In this document: positions 36,151-46,131 of the stretch, in pieces | Layout: every line of letters begins with the position of its first letter | How positions within the stretch are numbered: the stretch's first letter is position 1 | NCBI GenBank assembly: GCA_947495795.1 | Contig: CANMAI010000006.1 | Span: forward strand, 186,001 to 250,000 | DNA from: an uncultured Paracoccaceae bacterium | GTDB taxonomy: Bacteria; Pseudomonadota; Alphaproteobacteria; Rhodobacterales; Rhodobacteraceae | DNA: 64,000 nt | Reading direction: 5' to 3' | The notes under the pieces: model-generated | What the model was told of the DNA's origin: nothing | Seen by the model: only the letters and a program-made list of their open reading frames with translations | Database searches by the model: none | Translations under genes and position numbers: made by a program

Positions 36151-37704
36151 ATGGTAGCCACCAAGCCTGCGAGTGAGAGGGGAGCTGATACCGTTCCTGT
36201 ATTTGCCCCACTCGGCACTGAGTATCTGACGCGCAACGTTGTTCGGCGCGTCGGTGTCATTGACGTCGGTTCCAACTCCGTGCGGCTCGTTGTTTTTGAT
36301 GGAGTGGCCCGCTCTCCGGCATATTTCTACAACGAAAAGATCCTCTGCGGTCTGGGTAAGGGGCTGCTCGAAACCGGAACCCTGAATGCAGATGGTGTAG
36401 AGCGTGCACTGATTGCGCTGCGTCGGTTTGCAAAGCTTGCAACGCTCATGCATCTCACCCGTCTGGAAGGCGTTGCAACGGCCGCAGTGCGTGAGGCGAC
36501 CGATGGCCCTGCGTTCTGTGCCAAAGTTGAGCAAGAAACAGGTATCACTCTAACTGTTGCGTCCGGAGCTGAAGAAGCAACCCTATCGGCCAAGGGTGTG
36601 CTTCTTGGCTGGCCCCACGCTGATGGAATTATGTGCGATATCGGCGGCGCCTCCATGGAGTTGGCGGTGTTGAGTGATGGCGAGATCGGCCAATGCGAAA
36701 CGTCGCCTCTAGGGCCGCTGAAGCTTGCTAACCTGGAGGGTGTAAAGCTGGAGAAAGCGATTGCCAGCGGCATCTCCGGTTTGCAGAAAGCCATCACGGT
36801 TCCTGCCCGCAAGGTATATCTCGTCGGCGGCTCTTGGCGTGCAATTGCGCGGCTCGATATGGAGCGCCGGGGCTATCCTCTTAAAGTTTTGCACGAATAC
36901 CGGATGAAGCCTGAAGATGTGCTGGCTACCTGCGAGTGGATCGGAACCAAGACCGTGGATGACATGACAGGCATGACAGATACATCGGCGGCGCGACTGG
37001 AGCTTGTGCCACTTGCCGCGAAGGTTTTGCCGGCGCTTGTTACTGCTTTCCAGCCTACTGCGATCACCGTGTCTTCATACGGCCTGCGTGAGGGGATGCT
37101 GTACGAAATGATGCCAGAAGATCTGCGCGCGCGCGATCCTCTGATTGAGGCATCCCGACATATGGAGCGGAGCAGGGCGCGCTTCCCCGGCTTTGGCGAT
37201 ACGCTCTTTGCGTGGCTTGCACCGCTCTACAGCGAACGCAATCTCGGCGAACAACGGCTGATCCACGCAGCTTGTCTTCTGCACGATATTACATGGCGTG
37301 CGCATCCGGACTACCGCGCTGAAGTTTGCTTTGAAACGGTGACGCGCGCTAATCTTTCCGGGCTTGATCATGAGGGGCGGGTCTTTCTGGGGCTCTCGAT
37401 TTTGCATCGCTACAAGTCCAGCGCTCGCTCTCATTTTGATCCTGCTGTGCTGGATCTGCTCACGCCCGAGCGTCAATTCGAGGCCGAGATCCTCGGCAAA
37501 GCCCTGCGTCTAGGCGCTATGCTTACGGGTGCGGCGCCGGGAGCTTTAGAAGATACATCCCTTGCTATAAAGAAGGATCGTCTAATATTGACCCTTTCGG
37601 GGCGCGGTGCGGATCTTGCCGGTGAGGTTGTGGCGCGCCGTTTGGATGCGCTTGCCACACGGCTCAGCCTTTCGTCCGATATGATGATCGTTGCGCCTGT
37701 CTAA
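36151..37704 (+). CDS. ppx: Exopolyphosphatase, Ppx/GppA family
   Basis: A 517-residue phosphatase of the ASKHA fold. The P-loop-like IDVGSNSVRLVVFDG and CDIGGASMEL are present. The C-terminal HD-like domain (residues about 340-500) includes RLIHAACLLHDITWRAHPDY. It removes terminal phosphate from polyphosphate or pppGpp. It is the gene partner of ppk1. A Ser in GSNSVR and a Glu in ATAAVREA fit the active site. Confidence 0.93.
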   Translation: MVATKPASERGADTVPVFAPLGTEYLTRNVVRRVGVIDVGSNSVRLVVFDGVARSPAYFYNEKILCGLGKGLLETGTLNADGVERALIALRRFAKLATLMHLTRLEGVATAAVREATDGPAFCAKVEQETGITLTVASGAEEATLSAKGVLLGWPHADGIMCDIGGASMELAVLSDGEIGQCETSPLGPLKLANLEGVKLEKAIASGISGLQKAITVPARKVYLVGGSWRAIARLDMERRGYPLKVLHEYRMKPEDVLATCEWIGTKTVDDMTGMTDTSAARLELVPLAAKVLPALVTAFQPTAITVSSYGLREGMLYEMMPEDLRARDPLIEASRHMERSRARFPGFGDTLFAWLAPLYSERNLGEQRLIHAACLLHDITWRAHPDYRAEVCFETVTRANLSGLDHEGRVFLGLSILHRYKSSARSHFDPAVLDLLTPERQFEAEILGKALRLGAMLTGAAPGALEDTSLAIKKDRLILTLSGRGADLAGEVVARRLDALATRLSLSSDMMIVAPV

Positions 37705-37765
37705 AATCAAACAGATCGACCCGCGCGTCTTGCGCAGATCGATCTGTGAAAGTCTCCCCAGACTT

Positions 37766-37783
37766 GGGCTATGGCCCTTTTTT
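37766..37783 (+). terminator. Weak rho-independent terminator after ppx
   Basis: A short stem, GGGC/GCCC with a TATG loop, is followed by six T. It is 62 bp after the ppx stop. Upstream, a longer inverted repeat (ACAGATCGA/TCGATCTGT, 37711-37747) without a T run may add to it. The stem is only 4 bp, so confidence is moderate. Confidence 0.45.
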
Positions 37784-37980
37784 AGCACCGGGTTCTTTTG
37801 AATTGCTGTTTCATTGCTTCACGCAAGAATCTTTCCCCAGTGACGAGGGTTAAAGCACCAATCCGGCAGTGTTGCAAATGACTTTTGCGGTTTGAATAGA
37901 TACGACGCATTGTATCGAAACGGATCTCGTCTTAGACCGTTCGGGGATTTGAAGGCGCCAGGGGCGCATCGGGGAAGAAC

Positions 37981-39318
37981 ATGCGTCTGACACAGTATTT
38001 TTTACCTATTCTGAAAGAAACACCGGCTGAGGCGCAGATCGCCTCTCACCGGCTGATGTTGCGCGCAGGTATGATCCGGCAGGCGAGCGCGGGCATCTAT
38101 TCCTGGCTGCCGATGGGTTTTAAGGTGCTTCGTAAGCTGGAAAATATTGTGCACGAGGAGCAGCAGCGCGCCGGGCACATTCCGCTTTTGATGCCAACGA
38201 TCCAATCCGCCGATCTTTGGCAGGAAAGTGGGCGCTATGACGACTACGGCAAAGAGATGCTGCGGATCACCGACAGGCATGGACGAGACATGCTCTACGG
38301 CCCAACAAACGAAGAACTTATCACGGATATTTTTCGGTCGTCGATCAACTCATACAAGGATCTGCCGCTTACACTCTACCACATCCAATGGAAGTTTCGT
38401 GATGAAGTTCGACCCCGTTTTGGTGTGATGCGCGGACGCGAGTTCCTTATGAAGGACGGCTACAACTTTGATCTAACCAAGGAGGATGCACTTCATGCGT
38501 ATAACCGCCACTTTGTGAGTTACCTTCGCACCTATGAGCGGATGGGTTTGAAGGCGATCCCGATGCGAGCGGATGGCGGGCCGATTGGCGGGGACTACAC
38601 GCATGAATTCCTCGTGCTCGCGGATACCGGCGAAAGTGATGTGTTCTATGATAGTGCTGTTACGGACATGACATTTGGAGACCGCGCGATAGATTTCAGT
38701 AATGCCGGCGCGTTGCAAGATATCTACGACGAGTGGACAGCACCCTACGCCCGGACGGATGAGACACATGATGAGGCGCTTTTCAACAACATCCCCGAGG
38801 CACAGCGCAAGCAGTCCAAGGGGATCGAGGTGGGGCAGATTTTCTATTTTGGCACGAAGTATTCCGAGCCCCTGAACGCAATGGTGGTGGATGACAGTGG
38901 TGCCCGCGTGCCTGTACATATGGGCAGCCACGGTATCGGTGTTTCCCGTCTCGTCGGTGCGCTAATTGAGGCCAACCACGATGATAACGGCATAATCTGG
39001 CCTGAAGGGGTCGCGCCTTTTGAGGTTGGTCTTGTCAACCTCAAGCAGGGAGACAGCGCCGCGGATGCTGCCTGCGACGGCCTATATCAGGGCCTCTCCG
39101 CTAAGGGCATTGACGTGCTCTATGATGATCGGAATGAGCGGGCGGGGGCAAAGTTTGCCACGATGGATCTTGTTGGCTGCCCGTGGCGGATAACGGTTGG
39201 CCCCCGAGGGTTGAAGAACGGTGTGGTGGAGTTGACCTCGCGCCGCACCGGCGAGAGCGAAGAGATGAGCCCGGAGGCTGCGATCGATCGCGTGGGCCAG
39301 ATCTACGCAAGGATATAA
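37981..39318 (+). CDS. proS: Prolyl-tRNA synthetase, short alphaproteobacterial form
   Basis: A 445-residue class II synthetase. Motif 1, motif 2 ([22 protein letters not shown]) and motif 3 ([15 protein letters not shown]) are present, as is the C-terminal anticodon-binding domain ([15 protein letters not shown]). It lacks the large editing insertion of E. coli ProRS, as is normal for alphaproteobacteria. The leader begins [20 protein letters not shown]. It is cotranscribed with DUF2937 and lol genes. Confidence 0.96.
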   Translation: MRLTQYFLPILKETPAEAQIASHRLMLRAGMIRQASAGIYSWLPMGFKVLRKLENIVHEEQQRAGHIPLLMPTIQSADLWQESGRYDDYGKEMLRITDRHGRDMLYGPTNEELITDIFRSSINSYKDLPLTLYHIQWKFRDEVRPRFGVMRGREFLMKDGYNFDLTKEDALHAYNRHFVSYLRTYERMGLKAIPMRADGGPIGGDYTHEFLVLADTGESDVFYDSAVTDMTFGDRAIDFSNAGALQDIYDEWTAPYARTDETHDEALFNNIPEAQRKQSKGIEVGQIFYFGTKYSEPLNAMVVDDSGARVPVHMGSHGIGVSRLVGALIEANHDDNGIIWPEGVAPFEVGLVNLKQGDSAADAACDGLYQGLSAKGIDVLYDDRNERAGAKFATMDLVGCPWRITVGPRGLKNGVVELTSRRTGESEEMSPEAAIDRVGQIYARI

Positions 39319-39321
39319 GGG

Positions 39322-39813
39322 ATGCTGCGCCTCCTTACGCTCATTTGCGGCCTGGCAGGCGGCCTCTCCGTTGCCCAGTTCCCAGAGTTTTCGCAGCAAT
39401 ATCTTCAGCGGCTCTCCGGTGCAGTGGATGCACTGGAAGAGGTGATCGCGGATTTCGACAAATCGGCCGAAGCTGCCGGCCTCACCCGTGAAGCGGCTTT
39501 AGACGAGCTGCAGGGCACGGTGTTTCTGGATCGCCGACAAATTGATATGGGTGCCACAATCAAACGTTATGAAAAACTTCGGGAGGAAAGAGCGAAGCTG
39601 GCCTCCTCCTCAGCACTGCAGCGGCTGCTCGCCACACCCCGCATTGCCGATAGCGAGATTGCTGCGCGCGCCTGGCAGGACTATCAGCCCGCAGCGCCCG
39701 CAACGATGGAGGGCGTAAGCTTTGGGGCCGCAGGCTTTCTCCTGGGCGCTTTTGTCTTTCGCCTGCTCTGGTCCTTAATCACATCCCCTTTTCGGAGGCA
39801 CCGCCATGCTTGA
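39322..39813 (+). CDS. DUF2937 family membrane protein
   Basis: A 163-residue protein with an N-terminal hydrophobic helix (LLTLICGLAGGLSV), a helical periplasmic domain (PEFSQQYLQRLSGAVDALEE) and a C-terminal membrane helix (FGAAGFLLGAFVFRLLWSLI). This matches DUF2937. Its function is unknown. It lies between proS (3 bp) and the lol permease gene (8-bp overlap). Confidence 0.82.
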   Translation: MLRLLTLICGLAGGLSVAQFPEFSQQYLQRLSGAVDALEEVIADFDKSAEAAGLTREAALDELQGTVFLDRRQIDMGATIKRYEKLREERAKLASSSALQRLLATPRIADSEIAARAWQDYQPAAPATMEGVSFGAAGFLLGAFVFRLLWSLITSPFRRHRHA

Positions 39814-41098
39814 ACCCTCACCTCGGCCTTTCGCGCGATTTGAATGGCAGATCGCGTGGAAGTATCTGCGGGCCCGGCGCAAGGAGGGTGGCGTCAGTGT
39901 GATGTCCATTATTTCGCTCGTCGGTGTCGCCCTCGCCGTATTTGCGCTGATCGTAACACTCGCAATCCGCTCGGGTTTCCGCACCGAATTTGTCAGTGCA
40001 ATCATTGGCTCCAACGCACATATCACTGTGTTTGCTCCACAATCGCGCGATGAGAACGGTGCGCTGGTCAACCTGCTCACGAACTATGAAGACGCGGCAG
40101 AGCAGGCAGAGACCGTGCCGGGCGTCGCCCGTGCCGCACCCATCATTCGGGCTCAGGTGATGGCCACAGCCAATGGTCGCAACGCTGGTGTGGAGGTTTT
40201 TGGCGAAACGCTTGAGGATTTCAAAACAATCCCTTTCATGGCTGCTCCGGAGGAGGAATTCGGAGATCTTTCGCGGTTTGACGAGGGGGTGGCGCTTGGT
40301 GCTGAGGTCGCACTGAGCCTTGGTCTACAAGTGGGTGATTTCGTTACCCTTATCTCACCCGAAGGCACCAAGTTGCCGTTTGGCGGCACCTCTCCCCGGA
40401 TCAACAAGTACGAGGTTGTCTATATTTTCCGCGTCGGCCATTTCCAGACGGATCGGATCCGCGTCTATATGCCTTTCGCAGAGGCGCAAAGCTTCTTTGA
40501 TCGAGAAGGCGTGGCTGACCAGATCGAGATTTTTATAGACGAGCCGGAGGATGTGGAGGCCGTCTCTGACGTAGTGTTCGAAGCTCTTGGGGGCACGCCT
40601 TACCTTCAAACGTGGAAGAACGTTCTCGGCAATTATCTTCGCGCACTTACGATGGAGGATAACGTCATGTTCGTCCTCCTCTCCATCTTGGTCCTGATCG
40701 CCTCGCTCAACATTGTCTCCGGCCTGATCATGCTTGTGAAAAACAAAGGACGCGATGTTGGTATCCTGCGTACAATGGGCCTTTCGGAAGGTTCGATACT
40801 CCGGGTTTTCTTTATATGCGGAGCATCTATCGGGGTGATCGGCACGATCATCGGAGTTATCACCGGTTGCCTCTTCGCGATCTATATCGGTCCGATTTTC
40901 GACTTGATCAACTGTGTCATGGGCGGCGGTGTTTGGGATCGTTCCATACGCATGATTTCAGAACTGCCCGCCGAACTGCAGTTGATGGACGTGCTATCCG
41001 CCGTCGCCATGTCACTAGGCCTTTCTTTTACCGTAACGTACTTTCCTGCCCGCAAGGCTGCGCGGATGAACCCGGTAGAGGCACTGAGGTATGAGTGA
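39806..41098 (+). CDS. Lipoprotein-releasing ABC transporter permease (LolC/E family)
   Basis: A 430-residue inner-membrane protein with four helices. The first is near residues 32-55 ([20 protein letters not shown]), then a large periplasmic MacB-like domain, then three FtsX-type helices ([20 protein letters not shown] and following) ending with [17 protein letters not shown]. Together with LolD it extracts lipoproteins from the inner membrane for LolA. Alphaproteobacteria often carry a single LolC/E-type permease, which fits a homodimer. It overlaps lolD by 8 bp. Confidence 0.94.
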   Translation: MLEPSPRPFARFEWQIAWKYLRARRKEGGVSVMSIISLVGVALAVFALIVTLAIRSGFRTEFVSAIIGSNAHITVFAPQSRDENGALVNLLTNYEDAAEQAETVPGVARAAPIIRAQVMATANGRNAGVEVFGETLEDFKTIPFMAAPEEEFGDLSRFDEGVALGAEVALSLGLQVGDFVTLISPEGTKLPFGGTSPRINKYEVVYIFRVGHFQTDRIRVYMPFAEAQSFFDREGVADQIEIFIDEPEDVEAVSDVVFEALGGTPYLQTWKNVLGNYLRALTMEDNVMFVLLSILVLIASLNIVSGLIMLVKNKGRDVGILRTMGLSEGSILRVFFICGASIGVIGTIIGVITGCLFAIYIGPIFDLINCVMGGGVWDRSIRMISELPAELQLMDVLSAVAMSLGLSFTVTYFPARKAARMNPVEALRYE

Positions 41099-41771
41099 AA
41101 CGCTGCGGCTTGAAGGCATTGAGAAGGCTTATAATAAGCGTAAGCCGAACGAAGTACCGGTGCTCAAGGGAGCCTCTCTGGCGCTTGCTTCTGGTGAAGT
41201 AGTGGCTCTCGTTGCACCCTCCGGCGCAGGCAAATCAACGCTGCTCCATATTGCTGGCCTATTGGAATCGGCCGATGCCGGTTCGGTGACACTAGGAGGG
41301 CAGGTGGCCACCGGGTTGGGGGATCGCGGGCGGACGGCTCTGCGGCGGGACAGGATCGGATTTATCTATCAGTTTCATCATCTTCTTCCCGAATTCACAG
41401 CCCTTGAAAATGTGGTTTTGCCTCAGAGTGCTGCGGGCAAGAATGCTGATGCGGCAGCCGCGCGCGCCGAAGATTTGCTGCGCTCTGTGGGACTCGCTGA
41501 GCGGATGAGCCATCGCCCGGCAGAGCTTTCTGGTGGTGAACAACAGAGGGTCGCGTTCTGCCGTGCTCTGGCCAATGCTCCGGATCTATTGCTCGCTGAT
41601 GAGCCGACCGGCAATCTTGATCCGGCAACATCCGATACTGTTTTTGCGCGGATGACGGAGATTGTGAGGGAGACGGGTCTGGCGGCTCTGATTGCCACGC
41701 ATAATCTGGAGTTGGCCGCGCGAATGGACAGAATTGTGCATCTCAAGGACGGTATTCTGGTAGATGGCTAA
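41091..41771 (+). CDS. lolD: Lipoprotein-releasing ABC ATPase LolD
   Basis: A 226-residue ATPase. Walker A is [10 protein letters not shown], the signature [15 protein letters not shown] and Walker [13 protein letters not shown]. The ATG overlaps the permease gene by 8 bp. It supplies energy for lipoprotein release. Its stop overlaps the end of the convergent M48-like gene by 4 bp. Confidence 0.94.
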   Translation: MSETLRLEGIEKAYNKRKPNEVPVLKGASLALASGEVVALVAPSGAGKSTLLHIAGLLESADAGSVTLGGQVATGLGDRGRTALRRDRIGFIYQFHHLLPEFTALENVVLPQSAAGKNADAAAARAEDLLRSVGLAERMSHRPAELSGGEQQRVAFCRALANAPDLLLADEPTGNLDPATSDTVFARMTEIVRETGLAALIATHNLELAARMDRIVHLKDGILVDG

Positions 41772-42781
41772 AGGCCGGCGCAAATGCTTTGGAGTGCGAC
41801 CCATGATTGATCGGGCATCATATCTCTACCGGGCTCTTCCCTACCGGTTGGGCGAAGCAGTTCGAAGTTTGGAAACCGTGTGAGCAGGTCTTTCAGAAAG
41901 GGTGTTTCTGCGATGCCGGATTGAGCGAGCCGCGCGCGTATTGTCTCAATCTCTGACGGTTCCGGGCGCGTCTCGGTTTCCGGTAAGGCATTGAACATCC
42001 ATATCTTATCATTATCCCGAATTTCTCCGGAAAAGAGGAACGATGTTGCGGCGAGAGCTGATTTCCCTTCTATCAGCCGATAGAGAACCGTCTCCTCCTG
42101 TTCCCGTTGATTGGCCAAAATCAACCATCCGGCGAGAGCTTCCGGTGTTTGCGCAGTTTCAATCAGGGTGGAGGACAGAAGAAGCTGCCCCCCCGGAAGG
42201 CGGGCAAAGAGAGGCCTTTGAGCTCTGAGAACGAGAGGTGGTTTCTCCGCTACGTCAACCCGCCTCTGGATCTGGGCAAGCGCATCTTGCCCGGGCTGAT
42301 ACTTGCATTGATCACCTGCGAGCCGTTCTGCGAGTTCCGACCCGATGAGGGCCGCACGCTCCGGCGGAATAATTTTGAAGGCCCGTTCTCGCAGCATGGC
42401 TGGAAGGTAGACAATTCCGGCCAGAACACAGGCTAACAGAGAAAGGTAAACAAAAGGCTTAAGGCGGCTGCGCCTCGGTTTTGGAGTCCGCGCTGCGCGG
42501 GCGAGGGCGGTGGTTTTTGCGATTGCGTCGATCATTTCCCGATCGGTTATCTCCAGCGTTTCATCGCTTTCAATATCTGGCGCAAAGAGAGTTTGGGCGC
42601 TGTTCTGATCCGAAATCGTAATCGCTGCGAGTGCCCAGTGCGTAAGGGCCGCCTCGTTGAAATCGCTGAGGATCAGGCTGGAATTACCAAACGAAACAAG
42701 CACTTCCTGCCAAGGCTCTCCGCTACGCTCGCGCCAGCGCCCTACGGCTTCCAGACGAATATACTGATCAAGGGCCGTCAT
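41768..42781 (-). CDS. Membrane-anchored M48-peptidase-like protein without HExxH
   Basis: A 337-residue protein. The N-terminal 100 residues are cytoplasmic, a membrane helix lies near 107-125 ([20 protein letters not shown]), and a periplasmic domain follows. That domain resembles the M48 (HtpX/Oma1-like) peptidase start: [39 protein letters not shown]. In M48 enzymes the last part would read HExxH after 'LAGVLAHE', but the zinc histidines are absent here ([11 protein letters not shown]). A second membrane-associated helix and a C-terminal helical region follow. I infer a pseudo-peptidase; the call rests on motif reading only. Confidence 0.6.
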   Translation of the reverse strand: MTALDQYIRLEAVGRWRERSGEPWQEVLVSFGNSSLILSDFNEAALTHWALAAITISDQNSAQTLFAPDIESDETLEITDREMIDAIAKTTALARAARTPKPRRSRLKPFVYLSLLACVLAGIVYLPAMLRERAFKIIPPERAALIGSELAERLAGDQCKYQPGQDALAQIQRRVDVAEKPPLVLRAQRPLFARLPGGQLLLSSTLIETAQTPEALAGWLILANQREQEETVLYRLIEGKSALAATSFLFSGEIRDNDKIWMFNALPETETRPEPSEIETIRARLAQSGIAETPFLKDLLTRFPNFELLRPTGREEPGRDMMPDQSWVALQSICAGL

Positions 42782-42846
42782 ACTGAGATACGCGCCTTCC
42801 GCTCGTTTCTGCCTGTTTAGCTCAGGGGCCGGGGCGTGCTCAAGCG

Positions 42847-44475
42847 TCAGCCGGGGAGTTTGTAGTTCATCTCCTCAAGAATGCCGCGCAATTGCAGCTT
42901 TGATATTTTACCTGTGGCTGTATGCGGAATTTCGTCCATAAAAACAACGTCGTCCGGTATCTGCCACTTGGCAAAGCGCTTGGAGACGATATCGAGAATA
43001 TCTGCCGGCTCAGGTTCTTTGCCGGGTTTGCGCACAATCACGAGGATCGGGCGTTCATCCCATTTGGGATGCGGCACGCCGACAGCGGCGGCTTCGGCAA
43101 CATCGGGATGGCCGAGGGCGGCATTTTCGAGATCTATTGAGCTGATCCACTCTCCGCCGGATTTGATAACATCCTTGGAGCGGTCTCTGATTGCCATGTA
43201 GCCATGGGGATCCATCGTGGCAACATCGCCGGTATCGAACCAGCCTTCGCTATCTGTAGCTGATTGATTTCCCTTTAGATATTCGCCGACCACAGCGTCT
43301 CCACGCGCCCAGAGCCTGCCTTGTGTGTTGCTGTCCCACGGCAGAATTCTACCCTCGTCATCGGTGATCTTGAGATCTACCGTGAAGGGCGGATGACCGG
43401 TTGTTTCCTGTACGTCGACGCGGGCATCGGGATCCAGTTCCATGACCTCCGGCTTGAAGCTGCAGATGGTGCCTAGGGGAGATAGCTCCGTCATGCCCCA
43501 GGCGTGGAGAACCTGAACGCCGTATTTGTTCTGGAATGTCTCGATTACTGCCCGCGGACAGGAGGAGCCGCCGATGACCACACGCTCTAGATCGGGGAGT
43601 TCAAGCTCTTGATTTGCTTCAAGATACTGGAGAAGCAAAAGCCAGATTGTGGGAACCGCTGCCGTGATGTTCACACCGTGGCCGAGCATCTCGTAAAGGC
43701 CAGCGGGGCTCATATCCCGGCCGGGCATGACCATCTGAGCTCCGGCCATGGGCGCTGTGTAGCCGATGGACCAGCCATTGGCATGAAAGAGCGGGACAAC
43801 GGGCATGATTGTTTCTCGGGAAGAAAGCCCAAGCATATCAGGGCTTTGGCATGCCAGTGCGTGAAGCGTGTTGGAGCGGTGGGTGTAAACGACACCCTTG
43901 GGATTGCCTGTTGTGCCGGAGGTGTAGCAGATACCGCAGGCATCCGTTTCCTCGCCTTTTACCCATTCGAAATCGCCATCTACGGAGGCTACCCAATCTT
44001 CATAGCAGATGGCGCCCGGGATTTTTGTTTCGGGCATGTGGTCGGCATCTGTCATGATTATCAGGTGCTTGACGGTGGTCAGCTTGTCCCAAATGGCTTC
44101 GATCAGGGGGATAAGATCATGATCTACAAAGAGAATTTTGTCTTCTGCGTGGTTGATGACGTAGACCATCTGATCTGCGAAGAGACGGGGGTTGAGGGTG
44201 TGGAGTGCGGCACCTGCGCCGGGGGCGCCGTACCATATTTCCAGGTGCCGCGCGGTGTTCCATGCCATGACGCCGACAACGTCTCCGCGGCCGATACCGA
44301 GGCCGGAGAGTGCCTGTGCGACTTGGAGGGCCTTGGTGCGTATTTCACTGTAATTCGAATGCGTTACCGGGCCTTCGACGCTGCGTGAGATGATCTTTCG
44401 ATTGGGATGGTAGCGGGCGGCATGGTCGATGATCCGCTCTACGCGCAAAGGCCAGTTCTGCATCAGATTGTGCAT
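42847..44475 (-). CDS. Acyl-CoA ligase, fatty-acid/methylmercaptopropionate type
   Basis: A 542-residue AMP-forming ligase of the ANL superfamily. The P-loop motif [20 protein letters not shown], the A5 motif ([10 protein letters not shown]), [16 protein letters not shown] and the C-terminal catalytic Lys in [10 protein letters not shown] are all present. It activates a carboxylic acid as acyl-CoA. Its length and overall pattern are those of medium-chain acyl-CoA synthetases of the AlkK/DmdB group, which in roseobacters includes the DMSP-demethylation enzyme DmdB. No dmd genes are adjacent, so the substrate is open. A GGGGAG lies before the ATG. Confidence 0.88.
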   Translation of the reverse strand: MHNLMQNWPLRVERIIDHAARYHPNRKIISRSVEGPVTHSNYSEIRTKALQVAQALSGLGIGRGDVVGVMAWNTARHLEIWYGAPGAGAALHTLNPRLFADQMVYVINHAEDKILFVDHDLIPLIEAIWDKLTTVKHLIIMTDADHMPETKIPGAICYEDWVASVDGDFEWVKGEETDACGICYTSGTTGNPKGVVYTHRSNTLHALACQSPDMLGLSSRETIMPVVPLFHANGWSIGYTAPMAGAQMVMPGRDMSPAGLYEMLGHGVNITAAVPTIWLLLLQYLEANQELELPDLERVVIGGSSCPRAVIETFQNKYGVQVLHAWGMTELSPLGTICSFKPEVMELDPDARVDVQETTGHPPFTVDLKITDDEGRILPWDSNTQGRLWARGDAVVGEYLKGNQSATDSEGWFDTGDVATMDPHGYMAIRDRSKDVIKSGGEWISSIDLENAALGHPDVAEAAAVGVPHPKWDERPILVIVRKPGKEPEPADILDIVSKRFAKWQIPDDVVFMDEIPHTATGKISKLQLRGILEEMNYKLPG

Positions 44476-44555
44476 GTATCGCTCCCCGTTTCTTATGGTC
44501 TTTGGGAATAGGCTAGCACAGGAATCCGATCAGGCAACAGCTCCCGAAAGCGATA

Positions 44556-44588
44556 TGGATTTGGTACGGGTTTGGTACCGTTTTGGTA
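44556..44588 (+). repeat. 33-bp triple TTTGGTA motif, copy B
   Basis: Three identical TTTGGTA units start at 44560, 44571 and 44582, exactly 11 bp apart. With flanking TGGA it matches copy A (8823-8855, opposite strand) at 27 of 33 positions. It lies about 80 bp upstream of the acyl-CoA ligase start, within that gene's likely promoter region. The 11-bp phasing puts units on one face of the helix, as for a protein-binding array. Confidence 0.65.
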
Positions 44589-44735
44589 GTGCAAGATGTC
44601 GACTTTTTCAGCCGTTCTGCAGTTTGCGTGACTGTTCGGTGAAGATTTTCCGTGAGGTAATGGATTTCATGACCTCGAAGGTAATGGGTTTTGGATATTG
44701 ACGTGAAGGGCGGCGGCTGACGGGGCCCCGACTGC

Positions 44736-44748
44736 GGGGCTTCGCCCC
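44736..44748 (-). terminator. Short GC hairpin downstream of guaD
   Basis: A GGGGC/GCCCC stem with a 3-nt loop lies about 40 bp past the guaD stop on the minus strand, next to a GGGGCCCC palindrome. It lacks a T tract. It may be a weak terminator or mRNA end stabiliser. Confidence 0.35.
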
Positions 44749-44789
44749 TTAGCGGGCCCACCCGCCAGCCTTGCCCGCCAGCTTTGCCC

Positions 44790-46061
44790 TCAGTGTACAA
44801 GGACCTTTGTGGCCCGGTCGTCGCCCATCATGAGTGTCGGGAAGATCTCTTCCCAGATATTGGTTGCGCGGCTCTGGCGCTGGGCTATGGCGGCTGTGCT
44901 GGCGAGATCCAGGGTGATGAGATCGGCCTCCATTCCCGGTTTCAGGCTGCCGATCTTTGTATCGAGCCGGAGGGCCCGGGCGCTGCCTTCCGTGGCGAGC
45001 CAGAGCAGTTGGGCGGGGTGGAGGGGCTGGCCCCTGAGCTGGCTGATCTCATAAGCTGCGGCCATTGTGCGGAGCATGGAGAAGCTGGAACCCGCGCCGA
45101 CGTCGGTTGCGAGACCCGTGGGTATAGTGAGGGTTTGGGCGCGGGCCATATCGAAAAGCCCGGATCCGATGAATGTATTGGATGTGGGGCAATGGGCGAT
45201 ATGGGTGCCGGTTTCGGCGAGGGCGCTCCATTCGCGATCCGAGAGGTGGATGGCGTGGCCCATGATGGCTCCGGGGCCGGTGAGGCCGGTGGACTGGTAG
45301 ACATCGACATAATCGCGGGCGGAGGGGAAGAGGGAGCGGACCCATGCGATTTCCTCCGTCTGCTCGGAGAGGTGGGTTTGCATTACACACGCGGGGTGTT
45401 CGGCCCAAAGGGCGCCCGCGGCTTCGAGTTGCGCCTCTGAGGAGGTGGGGGCGAAGCGGGGGGTTATGGCGTAGCCGAGGCGGCCTACCCCATGCCATTT
45501 CTCGAGGAGTGCCTTGCTTTCGTCGTAGCCCTTTTGTGCTGTGTCGCGCAGGTTTTCGGGGGCGTTCCTGTCCATCATCACCTTGCCTGCGATCCAGCGG
45601 AGGCCGCGCCTTTGGGCGGCGCTCATAAGCGCATCGACGCTTGTGGGGTGGATTGTGCAGTAGCTGGCCGCGGTGGTGATGCCGTTATCGAAGCAGAGAT
45701 CAAGGTAGACCTCTGCGATTTTGGCGGCATAGGCGGCATCGTGAAAGCGGGCTTCTTCGGGGAAGGTGTAGGCGTTCAGCCAATCGATGAGGCGTTTGCC
45801 CCAACTGGCGATGATGGCGGTTTGCGGGAAATGGGCGTGGGCATCTATGAAACCGGGCAGGATGAGATGCTGCCCGTGGTTTTGGATCCCGGCTTCGGGA
45901 TGGGCGGCCTTCAGGACATCCGCCTGACCCAAGGCTGCGACTTTGCCCTCCTTTACTAGCACGGCCCCGTTGGTCTCGTGATGGACGGCCTCTCCTGGCG
46001 GCACTTCGAACGGGCTTTTTGTGAAGTGCAGTGTCTGGCCGAGGTGGAGGGTCGTTTTCAT
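44790..46061 (-). CDS. guaD: Guanine deaminase
   Basis: A 423-residue amidohydrolase that converts guanine to xanthine. The metal motif is HAHFPQ (His75, His77). ASWGKRLIDWLNAYTFPEEA is characteristic of guanine deaminases, and QTHLSEQTEEI, HCPTSN and GLATDVGAGSSFSML complete the zinc site. It is divergent from mgtE with a 70-bp gap. With the molybdenum-hydroxylase maturation genes at 52.6-58.2 kb it suggests purine or related catabolism nearby, but xanthine dehydrogenase structural genes are not in the window. Confidence 0.94.
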   Translation of the reverse strand: MKTTLHLGQTLHFTKSPFEVPPGEAVHHETNGAVLVKEGKVAALGQADVLKAAHPEAGIQNHGQHLILPGFIDAHAHFPQTAIIASWGKRLIDWLNAYTFPEEARFHDAAYAAKIAEVYLDLCFDNGITTAASYCTIHPTSVDALMSAAQRRGLRWIAGKVMMDRNAPENLRDTAQKGYDESKALLEKWHGVGRLGYAITPRFAPTSSEAQLEAAGALWAEHPACVMQTHLSEQTEEIAWVRSLFPSARDYVDVYQSTGLTGPGAIMGHAIHLSDREWSALAETGTHIAHCPTSNTFIGSGLFDMARAQTLTIPTGLATDVGAGSSFSMLRTMAAAYEISQLRGQPLHPAQLLWLATEGSARALRLDTKIGSLKPGMEADLITLDLASTAAIAQRQSRATNIWEEIFPTLMMGDDRATKVLVH

Positions 46062-46131
46062 CCGGGTCCGATCAGGTTATCTCTCTTTGCGAGCTATACG
46101 CCCGGGCGTCCCGGGTGGCAAAGGGGGCGTT

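Larger units (their letters stand above)
44476..44789. other. Intergenic region between guaD and the acyl-CoA ligase gene
   Basis: Both flanking genes read leftward. The 314 bp hold no credible gene. They contain the triple TTTGGTA motif and a GC-rich hairpin block at 44705-44780 with a GGGCCCACCCGCC stretch that resembles the core of the GC-rich palindrome family. Confidence 0.5.

Noticed and set aside
37711-37747. 9-bp inverted repeat after ppx as a terminator by itself
   Set aside because: The loop is long and no T run follows; the shorter GC stem with six T just downstream is the better terminator candidate.
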